A DNA stretch of 15,016 bases from an uncultured Eggerthella sp. (GCA_900544455.1 UQVJ01000037.1:1-15016); one strand, 5' to 3'. Positions 1-8,094 are shown, numbered from the stretch's first letter. The notes: generated from the sequence alone by a model not told the origin. Numbers and translations: made by a program.

Positions 1-14
1 CGCTCTTCCGATCT
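1..14. other. Illumina adapter remnant (artefact)
   Basis: The first 14 bases, CGCTCTTCCGATCT, are identical to the 3' end of the standard Illumina sequencing adapter. They sit exactly at the window edge. The bases from 15 onward read as a normal coding sequence. This is best explained as untrimmed adapter at a contig end rather than genomic DNA. The adapter is in frame with the following gene and would add spurious residues to its N-terminus. Confidence 0.93.
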
Positions 15-15
15 G

Positions 16-375
16 GTATACCTGCTCAAGAGCCAGGCGGTTCCCGGGGCGTACGATCTGGTGGTGTATCTGGACAACTCAACGTGCGCTGCTGAGCTGA
101 ACGCGAGAAGGGAATTGCTCCGTTTCGAATACCTTGATCGCTTTAATACGACCATAGATGTATTTGAGATTCGTATCTCAAGGGGGCCGTACAAGGACAA
201 ACACCCCTTTGCTGATTCTCTCGGCTCGGATGCTCAAGTCGAAAGTCGAGACCTTAGCGAAGAAGAAACAACGCGAATAGAAGAGATGACGTCGACTATC
301 AAAGACCCTCGTTTAAGGGCTTCGTTCCGACGCGCTATGGCGGCTCAGAAGCGTCGAAATGACCCTTCTTCATAA
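16..375 (+). CDS. dciA: DciA/DUF721 family protein, 3' part only
   Basis: This is the C-terminal 119 residues of a protein whose start lies beyond the contig end. The pattern YDLVVYLDNSTCAAELNARR, in which a beta-strand-like segment runs into an A-x-E-L helix, is typical of the DUF721 (DciA) fold. The tail has a charged linker (about 55-90 of the visible residues) and ends in a basic helix resembling the IxDPRLRASFRRAM segment seen in actinobacterial members. DciA is known to interact with the replicative helicase DnaB and is thought to help load it in bacteria lacking DnaC or DnaI. Position just upstream of gyrB, usually after recF, supports the call. It ends at TAA 373-375, and gyrB has its own promoter downstream. 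The reading frame continues into the adapter bases, so the true N-terminus is missing. The family call rests on recognition of pattern and context. Confidence 0.75.
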   Translation, partial: VYLLKSQAVPGAYDLVVYLDNSTCAAELNARRELLRFEYLDRFNTTIDVFEIRISRGPYKDKHPFADSLGSDAQVESRDLSEEETTRIEEMTSTIKDPRLRASFRRAMAAQKRRNDPSS

Positions 376-463
376 AAAATGCCCAACACGATAGCTTTTA
401 TGCCCGTAGAAGCGCTCTGAATGCCCTCTGCCGCCAATGGGTGGCAAGGTATCTTACCTGTTC

Positions 464-472
464 TGCTATAAT
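464..472 (+). promoter_or_regulatory. gyrB promoter, extended -10
   Basis: TGCTATAAT is a perfect extended -10 element (TG-n-TATAAT). No good -35 hexamer lies 17 bases upstream, but extended -10 promoters can do without one. Transcription would start near 479, leaving a leader of about 63 nt before the gyrB start. A small hairpin at 429-446 (7 bp including one wobble, loop AATG) lies just upstream and lacks a U-tract. The promoter lies inside the frame that runs upstream from an ATG at 437, which argues against that ATG being the gyrB start. Confidence 0.75.
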
Positions 473-541
473 AATAAGGTTAAAAATCCCCTCGATACGC
501 CGCTTGTAGGCGTATCAGATAGCAGAAAGAGGAGGAAATAC

Positions 542-2476
542 GTGGCTTCAGACGAATCCCACTACAGCGGCCAAGACATTCAGATCTTGGAAGGCCTTGA
601 AGCAGTGCGCAAGCGTCCTGGTATGTACATTGGCTCTACCGGTCCGCGCGGCCTTCACCATCTGGTGTACGAGGTTGTTGACAACGCAGTAGATGAAGCT
701 CTTGCTGGCTATTGTGACCACATCGAGGTTACCATCCATGAGGACAACTCCATCACTGTTGTTGACAATGGCCGCGGTATTCCCGTTGACAAGCACCCTA
801 AGGAAAAAATTCCAACCGTTGAGGTTGTACTCACCATCCTTCACGCAGGCGGTAAGTTCGGCGGCGAAGGATATAAGGTTTCCGGTGGTTTGCACGGCGT
901 AGGCGTTTCAGTTGTGAATGCGCTTTCTACTCAGGTGGTTGTACGCGTGCGTCGCGATGGCAAGGAATACGAGATTTCCTTCGACCATGGCAAAACCAAG
1001 GAAAAGCTTCACGAGGTAGGTACCTCTAAGGCCAGCGGTACCACGGTAACGTTCTGGCCCGACCCTGAGATCTTCAAGGAAACCACCATTTTCGATTACG
1101 AAACGTTGAAAACCCGTTTCCGCGAAATGTCTTTCCTTAACAAAGGCCTGAAGATCACCCTCGCTGACGAGCGCACCCCCGGCGAAGACGGCAAGCCCCG
1201 CACCGAGGTATTCCAAGCTCTTGGCGGCCTTCAGGATTTCGTTAAATTTCTCAATGAGGGCAAGGAAACACTGAACAAGCCCATCTATTTTGAGGCCGAA
1301 AACGAAGACGGAATGGTAGAAGTGGCAATGCAATGGTCCTCTTCCTATTCGTCTAATGGTGTGCTTTCTTTTGCGAATAACATTCACACCATCGACGGCG
1401 GTACCCATCTTGATGGTTTCAAGCAGGGCGTTACGCGTACCATCAACGATTACGCCCGTAGCAAGGGAATCTTGAAGGAAAAGGACAGCAACCTTTCCGG
1501 CGACGATACCCGAGAAGGTCTTTCAGCTGTTGTCTCGGTTAAGCTCCGTGATCCGCAGTTTGAGGGCCAGACCAAGGGCAAGCTGGGCAATACAGAGATC
1601 CGCGGTTTGGTTCAGACTGCCGTAACCAAGGGCTTAGCCGAGTACCTAGAAGAAAACCCAACGCCTGCTAAGCGCATCATCAACAAGGCCTCGCAGGCGC
1701 TGAAGGCTCGCGAGGCTGCTCGCAAGGCGCGCGAAATGACGCGCCGCAAGGGCGTTCTTGATTCTTTCAGCCTTCCCGGTAAGCTGGCAGACTGCTCGAG
1801 CAAGAACCCTGCCGATTCTGAAATCTTCATTGTAGAGGGCGATTCCGCAGGTGGATCTGCTAAGCAGGCTCGTGACCGTAAGTATCAGGCCATCATGCCC
1901 CTGCGCGGTAAGATCTTGAACGTCGAGCGCGCTGGCTTGCACCGCTCGCTTTCCTCCGACACCATCTCTTCGCTCATCACCGCAATTGGCACGAATATCG
2001 GCGAGGATTTCAACGCGGATGCCGCCCGTTATCATCGCATCATTATCATGACCGATGCTGACGTCGACGGCGCTCATATTCGTATTCTGTTGCTCACCTT
2101 CTTCTATCGCTATATGCCTGAGCTCATTACCCGTGGATACATCTACATCGCCCAGCCCCCGCTGTATGGCTTGAAGAAAAAGGGCAGCAAGAAGCTGGAG
2201 TATATCTTCAACGATGATGCTCTGGCTGCCCGTTTGGCTGAGATCCCCGATCGAGACAGTATTTCGCTGCAGCGTTACAAAGGTTTGGGCGAAATGGACC
2301 CCGAGCAGCTGTGGGAGACTACCATGGAGCCCTCTACCCGCACCATGCTTCAGGTAAGCATCGAAGATGCCGCTGAAGCCGAGCGCGTGGTCAGCGAGCT
2401 TATGGGCGATCAGGTTGAGCCTCGTAAGGAATTCATTCAGAAGCACGCCCATGACGTGCGCTTCCTCGATTTCTAG
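542..2476 (+). CDS. gyrB: DNA gyrase subunit B
   Basis: GyrB is the ATPase subunit of the type IIA topoisomerase that introduces negative supercoils together with GyrA. The protein has 644 residues, the size usual for the short (Gram-positive/actinobacterial) form. The GHKL ATPase domain shows EVVDNAVDEALAG (about 44-56, with the catalytic-site Glu and Asn), DNGRGIPVDKHP (75-86) and GGLHGVGVSVVNALS (115-129). The Toprim domain shows EGDSAGGSA (432-440), PLRGKILNVE and DADVDG (505-510), which carry the metal-binding acidic residues. The C-terminal gyrase domain contains QRYKGLGEMDPEQLWETTM. I chose GTG 542 because GGAGG at 531-535 lies 6 bases upstream and homology begins right after it. An in-frame ATG at 437 would add 35 unconserved residues and lies upstream of the promoter. 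gyrA follows after 73 bases and is probably co-transcribed. Confidence 0.97.
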   Translation: MASDESHYSGQDIQILEGLEAVRKRPGMYIGSTGPRGLHHLVYEVVDNAVDEALAGYCDHIEVTIHEDNSITVVDNGRGIPVDKHPKEKIPTVEVVLTILHAGGKFGGEGYKVSGGLHGVGVSVVNALSTQVVVRVRRDGKEYEISFDHGKTKEKLHEVGTSKASGTTVTFWPDPEIFKETTIFDYETLKTRFREMSFLNKGLKITLADERTPGEDGKPRTEVFQALGGLQDFVKFLNEGKETLNKPIYFEAENEDGMVEVAMQWSSSYSSNGVLSFANNIHTIDGGTHLDGFKQGVTRTINDYARSKGILKEKDSNLSGDDTREGLSAVVSVKLRDPQFEGQTKGKLGNTEIRGLVQTAVTKGLAEYLEENPTPAKRIINKASQALKAREAARKAREMTRRKGVLDSFSLPGKLADCSSKNPADSEIFIVEGDSAGGSAKQARDRKYQAIMPLRGKILNVERAGLHRSLSSDTISSLITAIGTNIGEDFNADAARYHRIIIMTDADVDGAHIRILLLTFFYRYMPELITRGYIYIAQPPLYGLKKKGSKKLEYIFNDDALAARLAEIPDRDSISLQRYKGLGEMDPEQLWETTMEPSTRTMLQVSIEDAAEAERVVSELMGDQVEPRKEFIQKHAHDVRFLDF

Positions 2477-2505
2477 GAGGGATGCCGGGTAAGGGCCCGG
2501 CGAAG

Positions 2506-2521
2506 TGTTTCACGTAAAACA
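2506..2521. promoter_or_regulatory. parS-like ParB-binding site between gyrB and gyrA
   Basis: TGTTTCACGTAAAACA matches the classical bacterial parS palindrome TGTTTCACGTGAAACA at 15 of 16 positions, with G to A at position 11. It lies in the 73-base gyrB-gyrA gap, just after a small GC-rich hairpin (2484-2489 with 2496-2501). parS sites are bound by the CTPase ParB, which then spreads to organise the origin region. A second, perfect core occurs at 8324-8337. If a GTG at 2505 is taken as the gyrA start, this site is read as MFHVKH, a well-known parS-derived mistranslation. Confidence 0.75.
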
Positions 2522-2549
2522 TTCAAGCAACAAGACAGAAGGAGTCTTC

Positions 2550-5078
2550 GTGGCAGAAGATAAGAACGAGACAGACAAGAAGGACGAGCAGCAAACCGCT
2601 GCAGCGAATGTTCTTCCTGCTGAGCTCAGCAAAGAGATGCGCACGTCGTTCCTCGAGTATTCGATGAGCGTTATTGTTTCGCGCGCGCTCCCCGATGTTC
2701 GCGACGGCCTGAAGCCCGTTCATCGCCGCATTCTGTATGCGATGAACGAAAGCGGCATCACCCCCAAGCGCCCCCACGCTAAGTCCGCTCGTACCGTTGG
2801 TGACGTAATCGGTAAGTATCACCCGCATGGCGACTCTGCGGTATACGACACTATGGTTCGTTTGGCCCAGCCGTTTTCCATGCGTGTTCCGCTGGTTGAC
2901 GGCCATGGTAACTTCGGTTCCATCGACGGTGACTCGGCAGCTGCAATGCGTTATACCGAGGCTCGTCTGGACAAGCCAGCTATGGAGTTGCTTCGCGATC
3001 TCGACAAGGAAACGGTAGATTTTCAGCCTAACTACGACGAGAGTCTGCAGGAGCCTGTTGTCTTGCCGTCGCGCTTCCCGAACCTGTTGGTAAATGGTTC
3101 TTCGGGTATTGCCGTCGGCATGGCAACCAACATTCCTCCGCATAACCTTGGTGAGGCGATCGATGCAACCTGCATGATGATCGACAATCCCGATTGCACG
3201 GTGGATGACCTGATGAAGGTTCTTCCTGGCCCTGACTTCCCCACGGGAGGCATCATCATGGGCCGTAAGGGTATCCGCGATGCCTATGAAACGGGAAAAG
3301 GAAGCCTCACCATCCGTTCGAAGTGCCGCATTGAAGAGGGGAAGAACGGCAAGCATTCCATTGTTGTTTCCGAGATTCCCTATCAGGTGAACCGTACCAA
3401 TCTTTTGAAAAAGATTGCCGACCTGATTCGCGACAAGAAGCTTCCGGAGATTTCAAACGTTCATGACGGCGCCGACCGCCATGGCATCGATATCATTATC
3501 GAGCTGAAGCAGAATGCTATCCCTCAGGTTGTGCTCAACAAGCTGTATAAGCACACCCAGCTGCAGGTTGGCTTTGGCTGCAACATGTTGGCGCTGGTTA
3601 ACGGTGTTCCTCGCGTGTTGTCCCTGAAGGAAATTCTTCACTATTACATCTTGCATCAGGAAGAGGTTGTGGAGCGTCGTACGCGCTACGACTTGGCCAA
3701 AGCGGAGGCTCGCGCACATATCCTGGAGGGCTTCGTAATTGCTCTCGACAATATCGATGAGGTAATCCAGATCATCCGCTCGTCCAACACCGATCGCGAA
3801 GCGAAAGACGTGTTGATGGAGCGTTTCAAGCTTTCTGAAAAGCAGAGCGAAGCCATTCTCGAAATGAAGCTGCGCCGTCTGACCGGCTTGGAACGAGAGA
3901 AGATCGAAGCCGAATTGAAGGAGCTGCGCGAAAAGATCGACTACTACAAGCGCTTGCTTTCTGACAAAGACTTGGTGAAGCAGGTAATCAAGGAAGAGCT
4001 TACTGAAATCAAGGAAAAGTACAGCTCTGCTCGTATTACAAAGATTACCGACGAGGCGAAGGATCTTGACGTAGAAGACCTCATCGCTGAAGAAGAGGTT
4101 GCCATTACCGTAACCAAGGCAGGCTACGTGAAGCGTCTTCCTGTGGCTACGTATCGTCAGCAGAAGCGCGGTGGCAAAGGTATGCAAGGGGTCAACCTGA
4201 AAGAGGCCGACTTTGTCGAGCACCTCTTCATTTCCTCAACTCATGCATATCTGCTGTTCTTCTCTTCTCGCGGACGCGTATACCGTCTGAAGGCTTATGA
4301 GATTCCTGAGGCCTCTCGTCATGCTCGAGGAACCGCTATTGTGAATGTTCTGCCCCTGGAAAAGGGAGAAACCATCGCTGCGGTTATCGCCACCAAGGAT
4401 TTCCCCGAAGACGAGTACCTGATGTTCGCCACCTCGTCTGGCATGGTTAAGAAAACTTCCATGAAGCTTTATGACCGTACACGCCGAGACGGATTGATTG
4501 CTATCAATCTGAAGGAAGATGACACGCTTATCAGCGTTCAGCGCGTTGCCGAAGGGGAAAAGGTCATGATGGTTTCCTCTGTGGGCAAGGCGATTATGTG
4601 GGATGAGTCCGAGGTTCGCGCCATGGGTCGCGACACCATGGGCGTGCGCGGCATGACGGTTAACGCCGATGCTCGCGTACTGGGCATGGAAATCGCGCGT
4701 CCGGGAACCGAGCTCTTAGTTATTACCGAGCTTGGCTATGGTAAGCGCACACCGGTAGAGGAATATCCTTCTCACCATCGCGGTGGCCAAGGTGTGTACA
4801 CCATCACTATGACAGCAAAGAAGGGTTTGCTTTCGGCCATGAAGATCGTCGAGGAGAACGACGAGATCATGATTATCACCGAAGAGGGCGTAGTGGTTCG
4901 CACACCGGTTTCCGGTGTGTCGCAGTTGGGACGTTCCACTCAGGGCGTTCATGTGATGAATGTTGCTGGCAAGGATAAGGTTTCTGCTGTGGCAACTTCA
5001 ACCACAACCGAAAAGAAATCTTCCAAGGCGGCAACCGCCACCCATGAAGATCAGAACAGTCTGCTCGATGAAGAGTAG
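2550..5078 (+). CDS. gyrA: DNA gyrase subunit A
   Basis: GyrA is the DNA cleavage and religation subunit of gyrase. The protein has 842 residues. The N-terminal winged-helix/tower region contains RALPDVRDGLKPVHRRILYAM (about 45-65). The quinolone-resistance region reads HPHGDSAVYDT, with Ser96 and Asp100 at the positions of E. coli Ser83 and Asp87, so it is wild-type-like. The catalytic tyrosine is Y135 in AAMRYTEARL. The GyrA box that defines gyrase rather than topoisomerase IV is QKRGGKG (538-544), and beta-pinwheel blades follow to about residue 815. The polar tail ends in LLDEE. GTG 2550 was chosen because AGAAGGAG (2537-2544) precedes it by 5 bases. The GTG at 2505 lies in the parS-like site and would add 15 unconserved residues. 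Transcription ends at the hairpin at 5103-5135. Confidence 0.97.
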   Translation: MAEDKNETDKKDEQQTAAANVLPAELSKEMRTSFLEYSMSVIVSRALPDVRDGLKPVHRRILYAMNESGITPKRPHAKSARTVGDVIGKYHPHGDSAVYDTMVRLAQPFSMRVPLVDGHGNFGSIDGDSAAAMRYTEARLDKPAMELLRDLDKETVDFQPNYDESLQEPVVLPSRFPNLLVNGSSGIAVGMATNIPPHNLGEAIDATCMMIDNPDCTVDDLMKVLPGPDFPTGGIIMGRKGIRDAYETGKGSLTIRSKCRIEEGKNGKHSIVVSEIPYQVNRTNLLKKIADLIRDKKLPEISNVHDGADRHGIDIIIELKQNAIPQVVLNKLYKHTQLQVGFGCNMLALVNGVPRVLSLKEILHYYILHQEEVVERRTRYDLAKAEARAHILEGFVIALDNIDEVIQIIRSSNTDREAKDVLMERFKLSEKQSEAILEMKLRRLTGLEREKIEAELKELREKIDYYKRLLSDKDLVKQVIKEELTEIKEKYSSARITKITDEAKDLDVEDLIAEEEVAITVTKAGYVKRLPVATYRQQKRGGKGMQGVNLKEADFVEHLFISSTHAYLLFFSSRGRVYRLKAYEIPEASRHARGTAIVNVLPLEKGETIAAVIATKDFPEDEYLMFATSSGMVKKTSMKLYDRTRRDGLIAINLKEDDTLISVQRVAEGEKVMMVSSVGKAIMWDESEVRAMGRDTMGVRGMTVNADARVLGMEIARPGTELLVITELGYGKRTPVEEYPSHHRGGQGVYTITMTAKKGLLSAMKIVEENDEIMIITEEGVVVRTPVSGVSQLGRSTQGVHVMNVAGKDKVSAVATSTTTEKKSSKAATATHEDQNSLLDEE

Positions 5079-5102
5079 TAGGAAGCACTGATATCCTTGA
5101 TG

Positions 5103-5135
5103 TTGGGACCCAGAAAGTCTGGGTCCCAATTTTTT
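5103..5135 (+). terminator. Rho-independent terminator of gyrB-gyrA
   Basis: A perfect 12-bp stem (5103-5114 with 5118-5129) has a 3-base AAG loop and is followed by six T at 5130-5135. It lies 25 bases after the gyrA stop codon. Confidence 0.93.
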
Positions 5136-5342
5136 CCAAAAAATTTTTTACTAATTTCAGGCAGAAAACCACCTAGGATAAGTGCGCTATTTCTCCGAAA
5201 AGAGCAATGTTGCCATCTGTTTTCGGAGAAATCTGTTTCACGGTTTGAATTGAAAACATTGATATGACCTGGGCATATATAAAGAATGATCATTTGAAAG
5301 AGAAATTGGCAAAAACCTTTTTAAGAAAATGCAAAATTCTTC
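5136..5342. other. AT-rich spacer between gyrA terminator and tRNA promoter
   Basis: About 200 bases contain no plausible gene. A perfect 13-bp inverted repeat is present (see 5189-5232). Just after its right arm is a lone parS half-like stretch, TGTTTCACG (5234-5242), without a matching second half. The rest is A/T-rich with no start codon preceded by a convincing ribosome site. Confidence 0.7.
5189..5232. repeat. 13-bp perfect inverted repeat, unknown role
   Basis: ATTTCTCCGAAAA at 5189-5201 is exactly complementary to TTTTCGGAGAAAT at 5220-5232, with an 18-base spacer. No U-tract follows, so it is not a normal terminator. It could be a protein-binding site or an RNA hairpin. It lies beyond the gyrA terminator and upstream of the tRNA promoter. 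Confidence 0.8.
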
Positions 5343-5371
5343 TTGACCCGTATGGGGGTAGGAAGTATATT
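5343..5371 (+). promoter_or_regulatory. Promoter of the tRNA-Ile/tRNA-Ala unit
   Basis: TTGACC (5343-5348) and TATATT (5366-5371) are separated by 17 bases, close to the housekeeping sigma consensus. Transcription would start near 5378, about 10 bases before the mature tRNA-Ile. Confidence 0.85.
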
Positions 5372-5387
5372 AATTGAGCGCGATTTC

Positions 5388-5464
<77 letters not shown>

Positions 5465-5474
5465 TTTTTTACTG

Positions 5475-5518
5475 ATAAACGCTCCACCGTGAGCCGAGTT
5501 TGCCGGTGGAGCGTTTAT
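5475..5518 (+). other. Long hairpin between tRNA-Ile and tRNA-Ala
   Basis: A perfect 15-bp stem (5475-5489 with 5504-5518) has a 14-base loop. Two further G-T wobbles could extend it outward. There is no U-tract after it; instead a six-T run lies before it (5465-5470). It lies in the spacer of the tRNA precursor, so it may guide processing or partially attenuate transcription. The role is inferred. Confidence 0.75.
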
Positions 5519-5546
5519 TGATAACGAAATCGCACATAACCTACGT

Positions 5547-5622
5547 GGGGCATTAGCTCAGCTGGGAGAGCGCGGGCTTTGCAAGCCTGAGGTCAGGGGT
5601 TCGATCCCCCTATGCTCCACCA
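5547..5622 (+). tRNA. tRNA-Ala (TGC anticodon)
   Basis: The acceptor stem GGGGCAT (5547-5553) pairs with ATGCTCC (5612-5618) and includes the G3-U70 pair that is the main alanine identity element. The D stem is GCTC/GAGC. The anticodon stem CGGGC/GCCTG has loop TTTGCAA with TGC at 5580-5582. The T arm is AGGGG-TTCGATC-CCCCT. CCA is encoded (5620-5622). No promoter of its own is obvious, so it is probably co-transcribed with tRNA-Ile. Confidence 0.97.
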
Positions 5623-5631
5623 CGAATTTTC

Positions 5632-5661
5632 GAAGCCGTCCGAATGGACGGCTTCTTTTTT
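5632..5661 (+). terminator. Terminator of the tRNA-Ile/tRNA-Ala unit
   Basis: The 10-bp stem GAAGCCGTCC (5632-5641) / GGACGGCTTC (5646-5655) has a GAAT loop and is followed by six T (5656-5661). Confidence 0.93.
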
Positions 5662-5761
5662 GTGTAAAGCGACTGATCTGCCCTGTTTGGGCTCTTTCGC
5701 GCTGGTAAGCTTTTACCGCTTATGGGTTAACAAGACAACGTCTTTAAGAAGGAAGAAGTAG

Positions 5762-7576
5762 ATGAAACAGGAAAACATCCGCAATGTGGCAATCATTGCG
5801 CACGTTGACCATGGTAAAACCACCCTGGTTGACCGCCTGCTCTGGTCCTCGCATGTATTCCGCGAAAACCAGGAAGTCGCCGAACGCGTACTCGACTCGA
5901 ATGATCAGGAGCGCGAGCGCGGCATTACCATTCTCTCTAAGAACATCTCCATCCATTACAAGGACACTAAGATCAACGTTATCGACACCCCCGGTCATGC
6001 CGACTTTGGTGGCGAGGTGGAGCGCGTTCTCAACATGGCAGATGGCGCATTGCTCATTGTTGATGCTTATGAAGGCCCCAAGCCCCAGACCCGTTTCGTT
6101 CTTTCGCATGCCCTTGAGCGTGGTTTGCGCATCGTTGTTGTGGTCAACAAGATCGACCGCCCCAATGCTAACCCCGATGCTGCTGTCGACAAGGTATTCG
6201 ACTTGATGGTTGAGTTGGGTGCAAGCGACGAGCAGCTTGATTTCCCTGTTGTTTATGCCTCTGCAGTTAATGGCTACGCACGCTACGACGTCAATGACGG
6301 CAACATGGACATGATTCCCCTGCTGGATACCATCCTGAAGGAAATCCCCTGCCCTGACGTAGATGTAGACGGCCCTGTTGCCCTTCAGGTTTGCACGGTT
6401 GATCACAGCAGCTATGAGGGACGCATTGGCATCGGTCGTCTGCAGAGTGGCACTATCCATGAAAAAGAACAGGTTCTGGTAATCCAGCCCGACGGCAACC
6501 GCTACAACGCGCAGATCCGCAAGGTGTATACCTTTGAGAACCTGGGTAAGGCTGAGGTTCCTGCGGCCAGTGCAGGCGATATCGTGGCTGTTATCGGCGT
6601 GGAGCAGACTGACATCGGCGATGTTATCACCGATCCTGAAAACCCTGTCGAGATGGAGCCCCTGGCTGTTGAAGAGCCCACTATGGCTGTTGTGTTCGAG
6701 GCTTCTACGAGCCCCTTGGTTGGTCGAGAGGGCGATATCGTCGGCGCTCGTCAGCTGAAGGAGCGCCTGATGCGCGAAAAGGAGAGCAACATCTCCATGC
6801 GTATTGAGGAAACCGAAGACAAGTCGGGCGTTCGCGTTGCCGGCCGTGGTGTTCTTCATCTTTCCGTTCTCATGGAAACCATGCGTCGTGAAGGTTTCGA
6901 ATTCCAGGTTGGCCGTCCTCAGGTTGTTTACAAGGAAGATGAGGCTGGCAACAAGCTTGAGCCTATCGAGGAAGCAACTATCGACGTTCCCAACGACTAT
7001 TCCGGCAAGGCAATTGAGGTTATGGGTACCGCAGGCGGCATCATGGAGGATATGGTGTCCGACGAAACCATGACTCACCTCACGTTCGCCATTCCTTCCC
7101 GTGGCACCATGGGCCTGAAGACCAAAATCCTGAATGTAAGCCACGGCGAAGCAGTGTTGTTCCACCACTTCCGCGAATACGGTCCCTATTCTGGAGAGAT
7201 GATTGGCCGCAAGAATGGCTGCATGATTGCTATGGCAACCGAGAAGTCTGTTGCATATGCGCTTGATACCCTGCAAGAGCGCGGCAAGCTGTTTGTCGGC
7301 CCTGGCGAGGATTGCTATGAAGGCATGATCGTTGGCGAATCCGCCAAGGAAGGCGACATGGTGGTAAATGTTGCCAAGGCAAAGCAGCTGGGCAACCAGC
7401 GCTCTTCTGGCGCCGATAAGGCTATTTCTCTTACACCCCCTATCACGTTTACGCTCGAAGAGGCGCTTGAATACATTGAAGACGACGAGCTGGTAGAGGT
7501 AACGCCTCAGTCTATTCGTCTCCGCAAGCGCACCCTTTCCGCTACTCAGCGTCGTAAGGAAGCGAAGAACAAATAG
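5762..7576 (+). CDS. typA: Ribosome-associated translational GTPase TypA/BipA
   Basis: This 604-residue protein, normal length for the family, is a translation-factor GTPase related to EF-G and LepA. It binds the ribosome and is linked to stress and low-temperature growth and to 50S assembly. The GTPase motifs are G1 AHVDHGKTT (13-21), G2 RGITI (53-57), G3 DTPGHADFGGEVERV (75-89), G4 NKID (129-132) and G5 SAV (167-169). An EF-Tu-like beta-barrel (about 200-290), two EF-G-like alpha/beta domains and the BipA-specific C-terminal domain ending in TLSATQRRKEAKNK follow. ATG 5762 is preceded by an AGGA-rich ribosome site (5747-5756). It is monocistronic as far as can be seen, with a terminator at 7658-7688. 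No clear promoter was seen upstream, although the tRNA terminator isolates it from that unit. Confidence 0.97.
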   Translation: MKQENIRNVAIIAHVDHGKTTLVDRLLWSSHVFRENQEVAERVLDSNDQERERGITILSKNISIHYKDTKINVIDTPGHADFGGEVERVLNMADGALLIVDAYEGPKPQTRFVLSHALERGLRIVVVVNKIDRPNANPDAAVDKVFDLMVELGASDEQLDFPVVYASAVNGYARYDVNDGNMDMIPLLDTILKEIPCPDVDVDGPVALQVCTVDHSSYEGRIGIGRLQSGTIHEKEQVLVIQPDGNRYNAQIRKVYTFENLGKAEVPAASAGDIVAVIGVEQTDIGDVITDPENPVEMEPLAVEEPTMAVVFEASTSPLVGREGDIVGARQLKERLMREKESNISMRIEETEDKSGVRVAGRGVLHLSVLMETMRREGFEFQVGRPQVVYKEDEAGNKLEPIEEATIDVPNDYSGKAIEVMGTAGGIMEDMVSDETMTHLTFAIPSRGTMGLKTKILNVSHGEAVLFHHFREYGPYSGEMIGRKNGCMIAMATEKSVAYALDTLQERGKLFVGPGEDCYEGMIVGESAKEGDMVVNVAKAKQLGNQRSSGADKAISLTPPITFTLEEALEYIEDDELVEVTPQSIRLRKRTLSATQRRKEAKNK

Positions 7577-7657
7577 GCTGGCCCCTTCTAGCTCGGGCTT
7601 CCCTCTTATGAGGTAAGTGCCTAAGGGGAAACCAACCCAAGGTAGCTGCCAGGTTGT

Positions 7658-7688
7658 AAGGCTGGACGATTCGTCGTCCAGCCTTTTT
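7658..7688 (+). terminator. Terminator of typA
   Basis: A 12-bp stem (7658-7669 with 7674-7685) is capped by a TTCG tetraloop and runs into a T-rich tail (7684-7688). The 80-base 3' UTR before it includes complementary TTCCC (7599-7603) and GGGAA (7626-7630), so it may be weakly structured. Confidence 0.9.
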
Positions 7689-7902
7689 GCTTCTTTTTGC
7701 TTTAAGTGCTGCCTGTAATGAGGCGTACTTGGATGCGAAGACGGATGCAGACGATAGCGTGCATCGGATCAACTCGATTCGAAGTGCTGCCTTGGACCTT
7801 GTCTTGCGGCGATGCGGCTGCCGCCTGAGGACAGCGTTGGAGTTGTATGATGCTCATATGTTCAATCGGAGCTATGCCCCGCCGCTCACGAGCGTTGTCC
7901 TT

Positions 7903-7924
7903 TATAGCACCTCGAGGTGCTATA
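7903..7924. repeat. Perfect 22-bp palindrome
   Basis: The half TATAGCACCTC is followed at once by its exact reverse complement, so the centre lies between 7913 and 7914 with no spacer. There is no T-tract after it, so it is not a usual terminator. Such exact symmetry fits a binding site for a dimeric regulator. No recognised operator consensus matches. Confidence 0.85.
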
Positions 7925-8094
7925 CCCGGCCGCACCGCCCCTTGTCTTCGTGCCGGATTCGCCGTGCTGAATTGGACTACTCGCCAATAGCGCCGTCGTA
8001 AGAAGGCTCTATGGTGCTGCGCCTGGGCACTCCGCCCATAATGCCGCCCTAATCGCTCCCTTTTGGAGCCTGAAAACAAAAAATCGGTTAAAAC

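Noticed and set aside
437..541. Upstream ATG start for gyrB
   Set aside because: It lies upstream of the extended -10 promoter, lacks a ribosome site, and adds 35 residues not seen in GyrB.
5234..5242. Third parS site (TGTTTCACG)
   Set aside because: Only the left half matches; the right half (GTTTGAA) does not complete the palindrome.
5744..7276. 510-codon open frame on the minus strand opposite typA
   Set aside because: It is the antisense of a strongly conserved gene; the product is low-complexity His/Asn-rich with no ribosome site. It is a by-product of typA codon usage.
7687..8001. Plus-strand frame of 104 codons after typA
   Set aside because: It starts with TTG inside the typA terminator, has no ribosome site, and gives an unnatural Arg/Ser/Cys-rich peptide.
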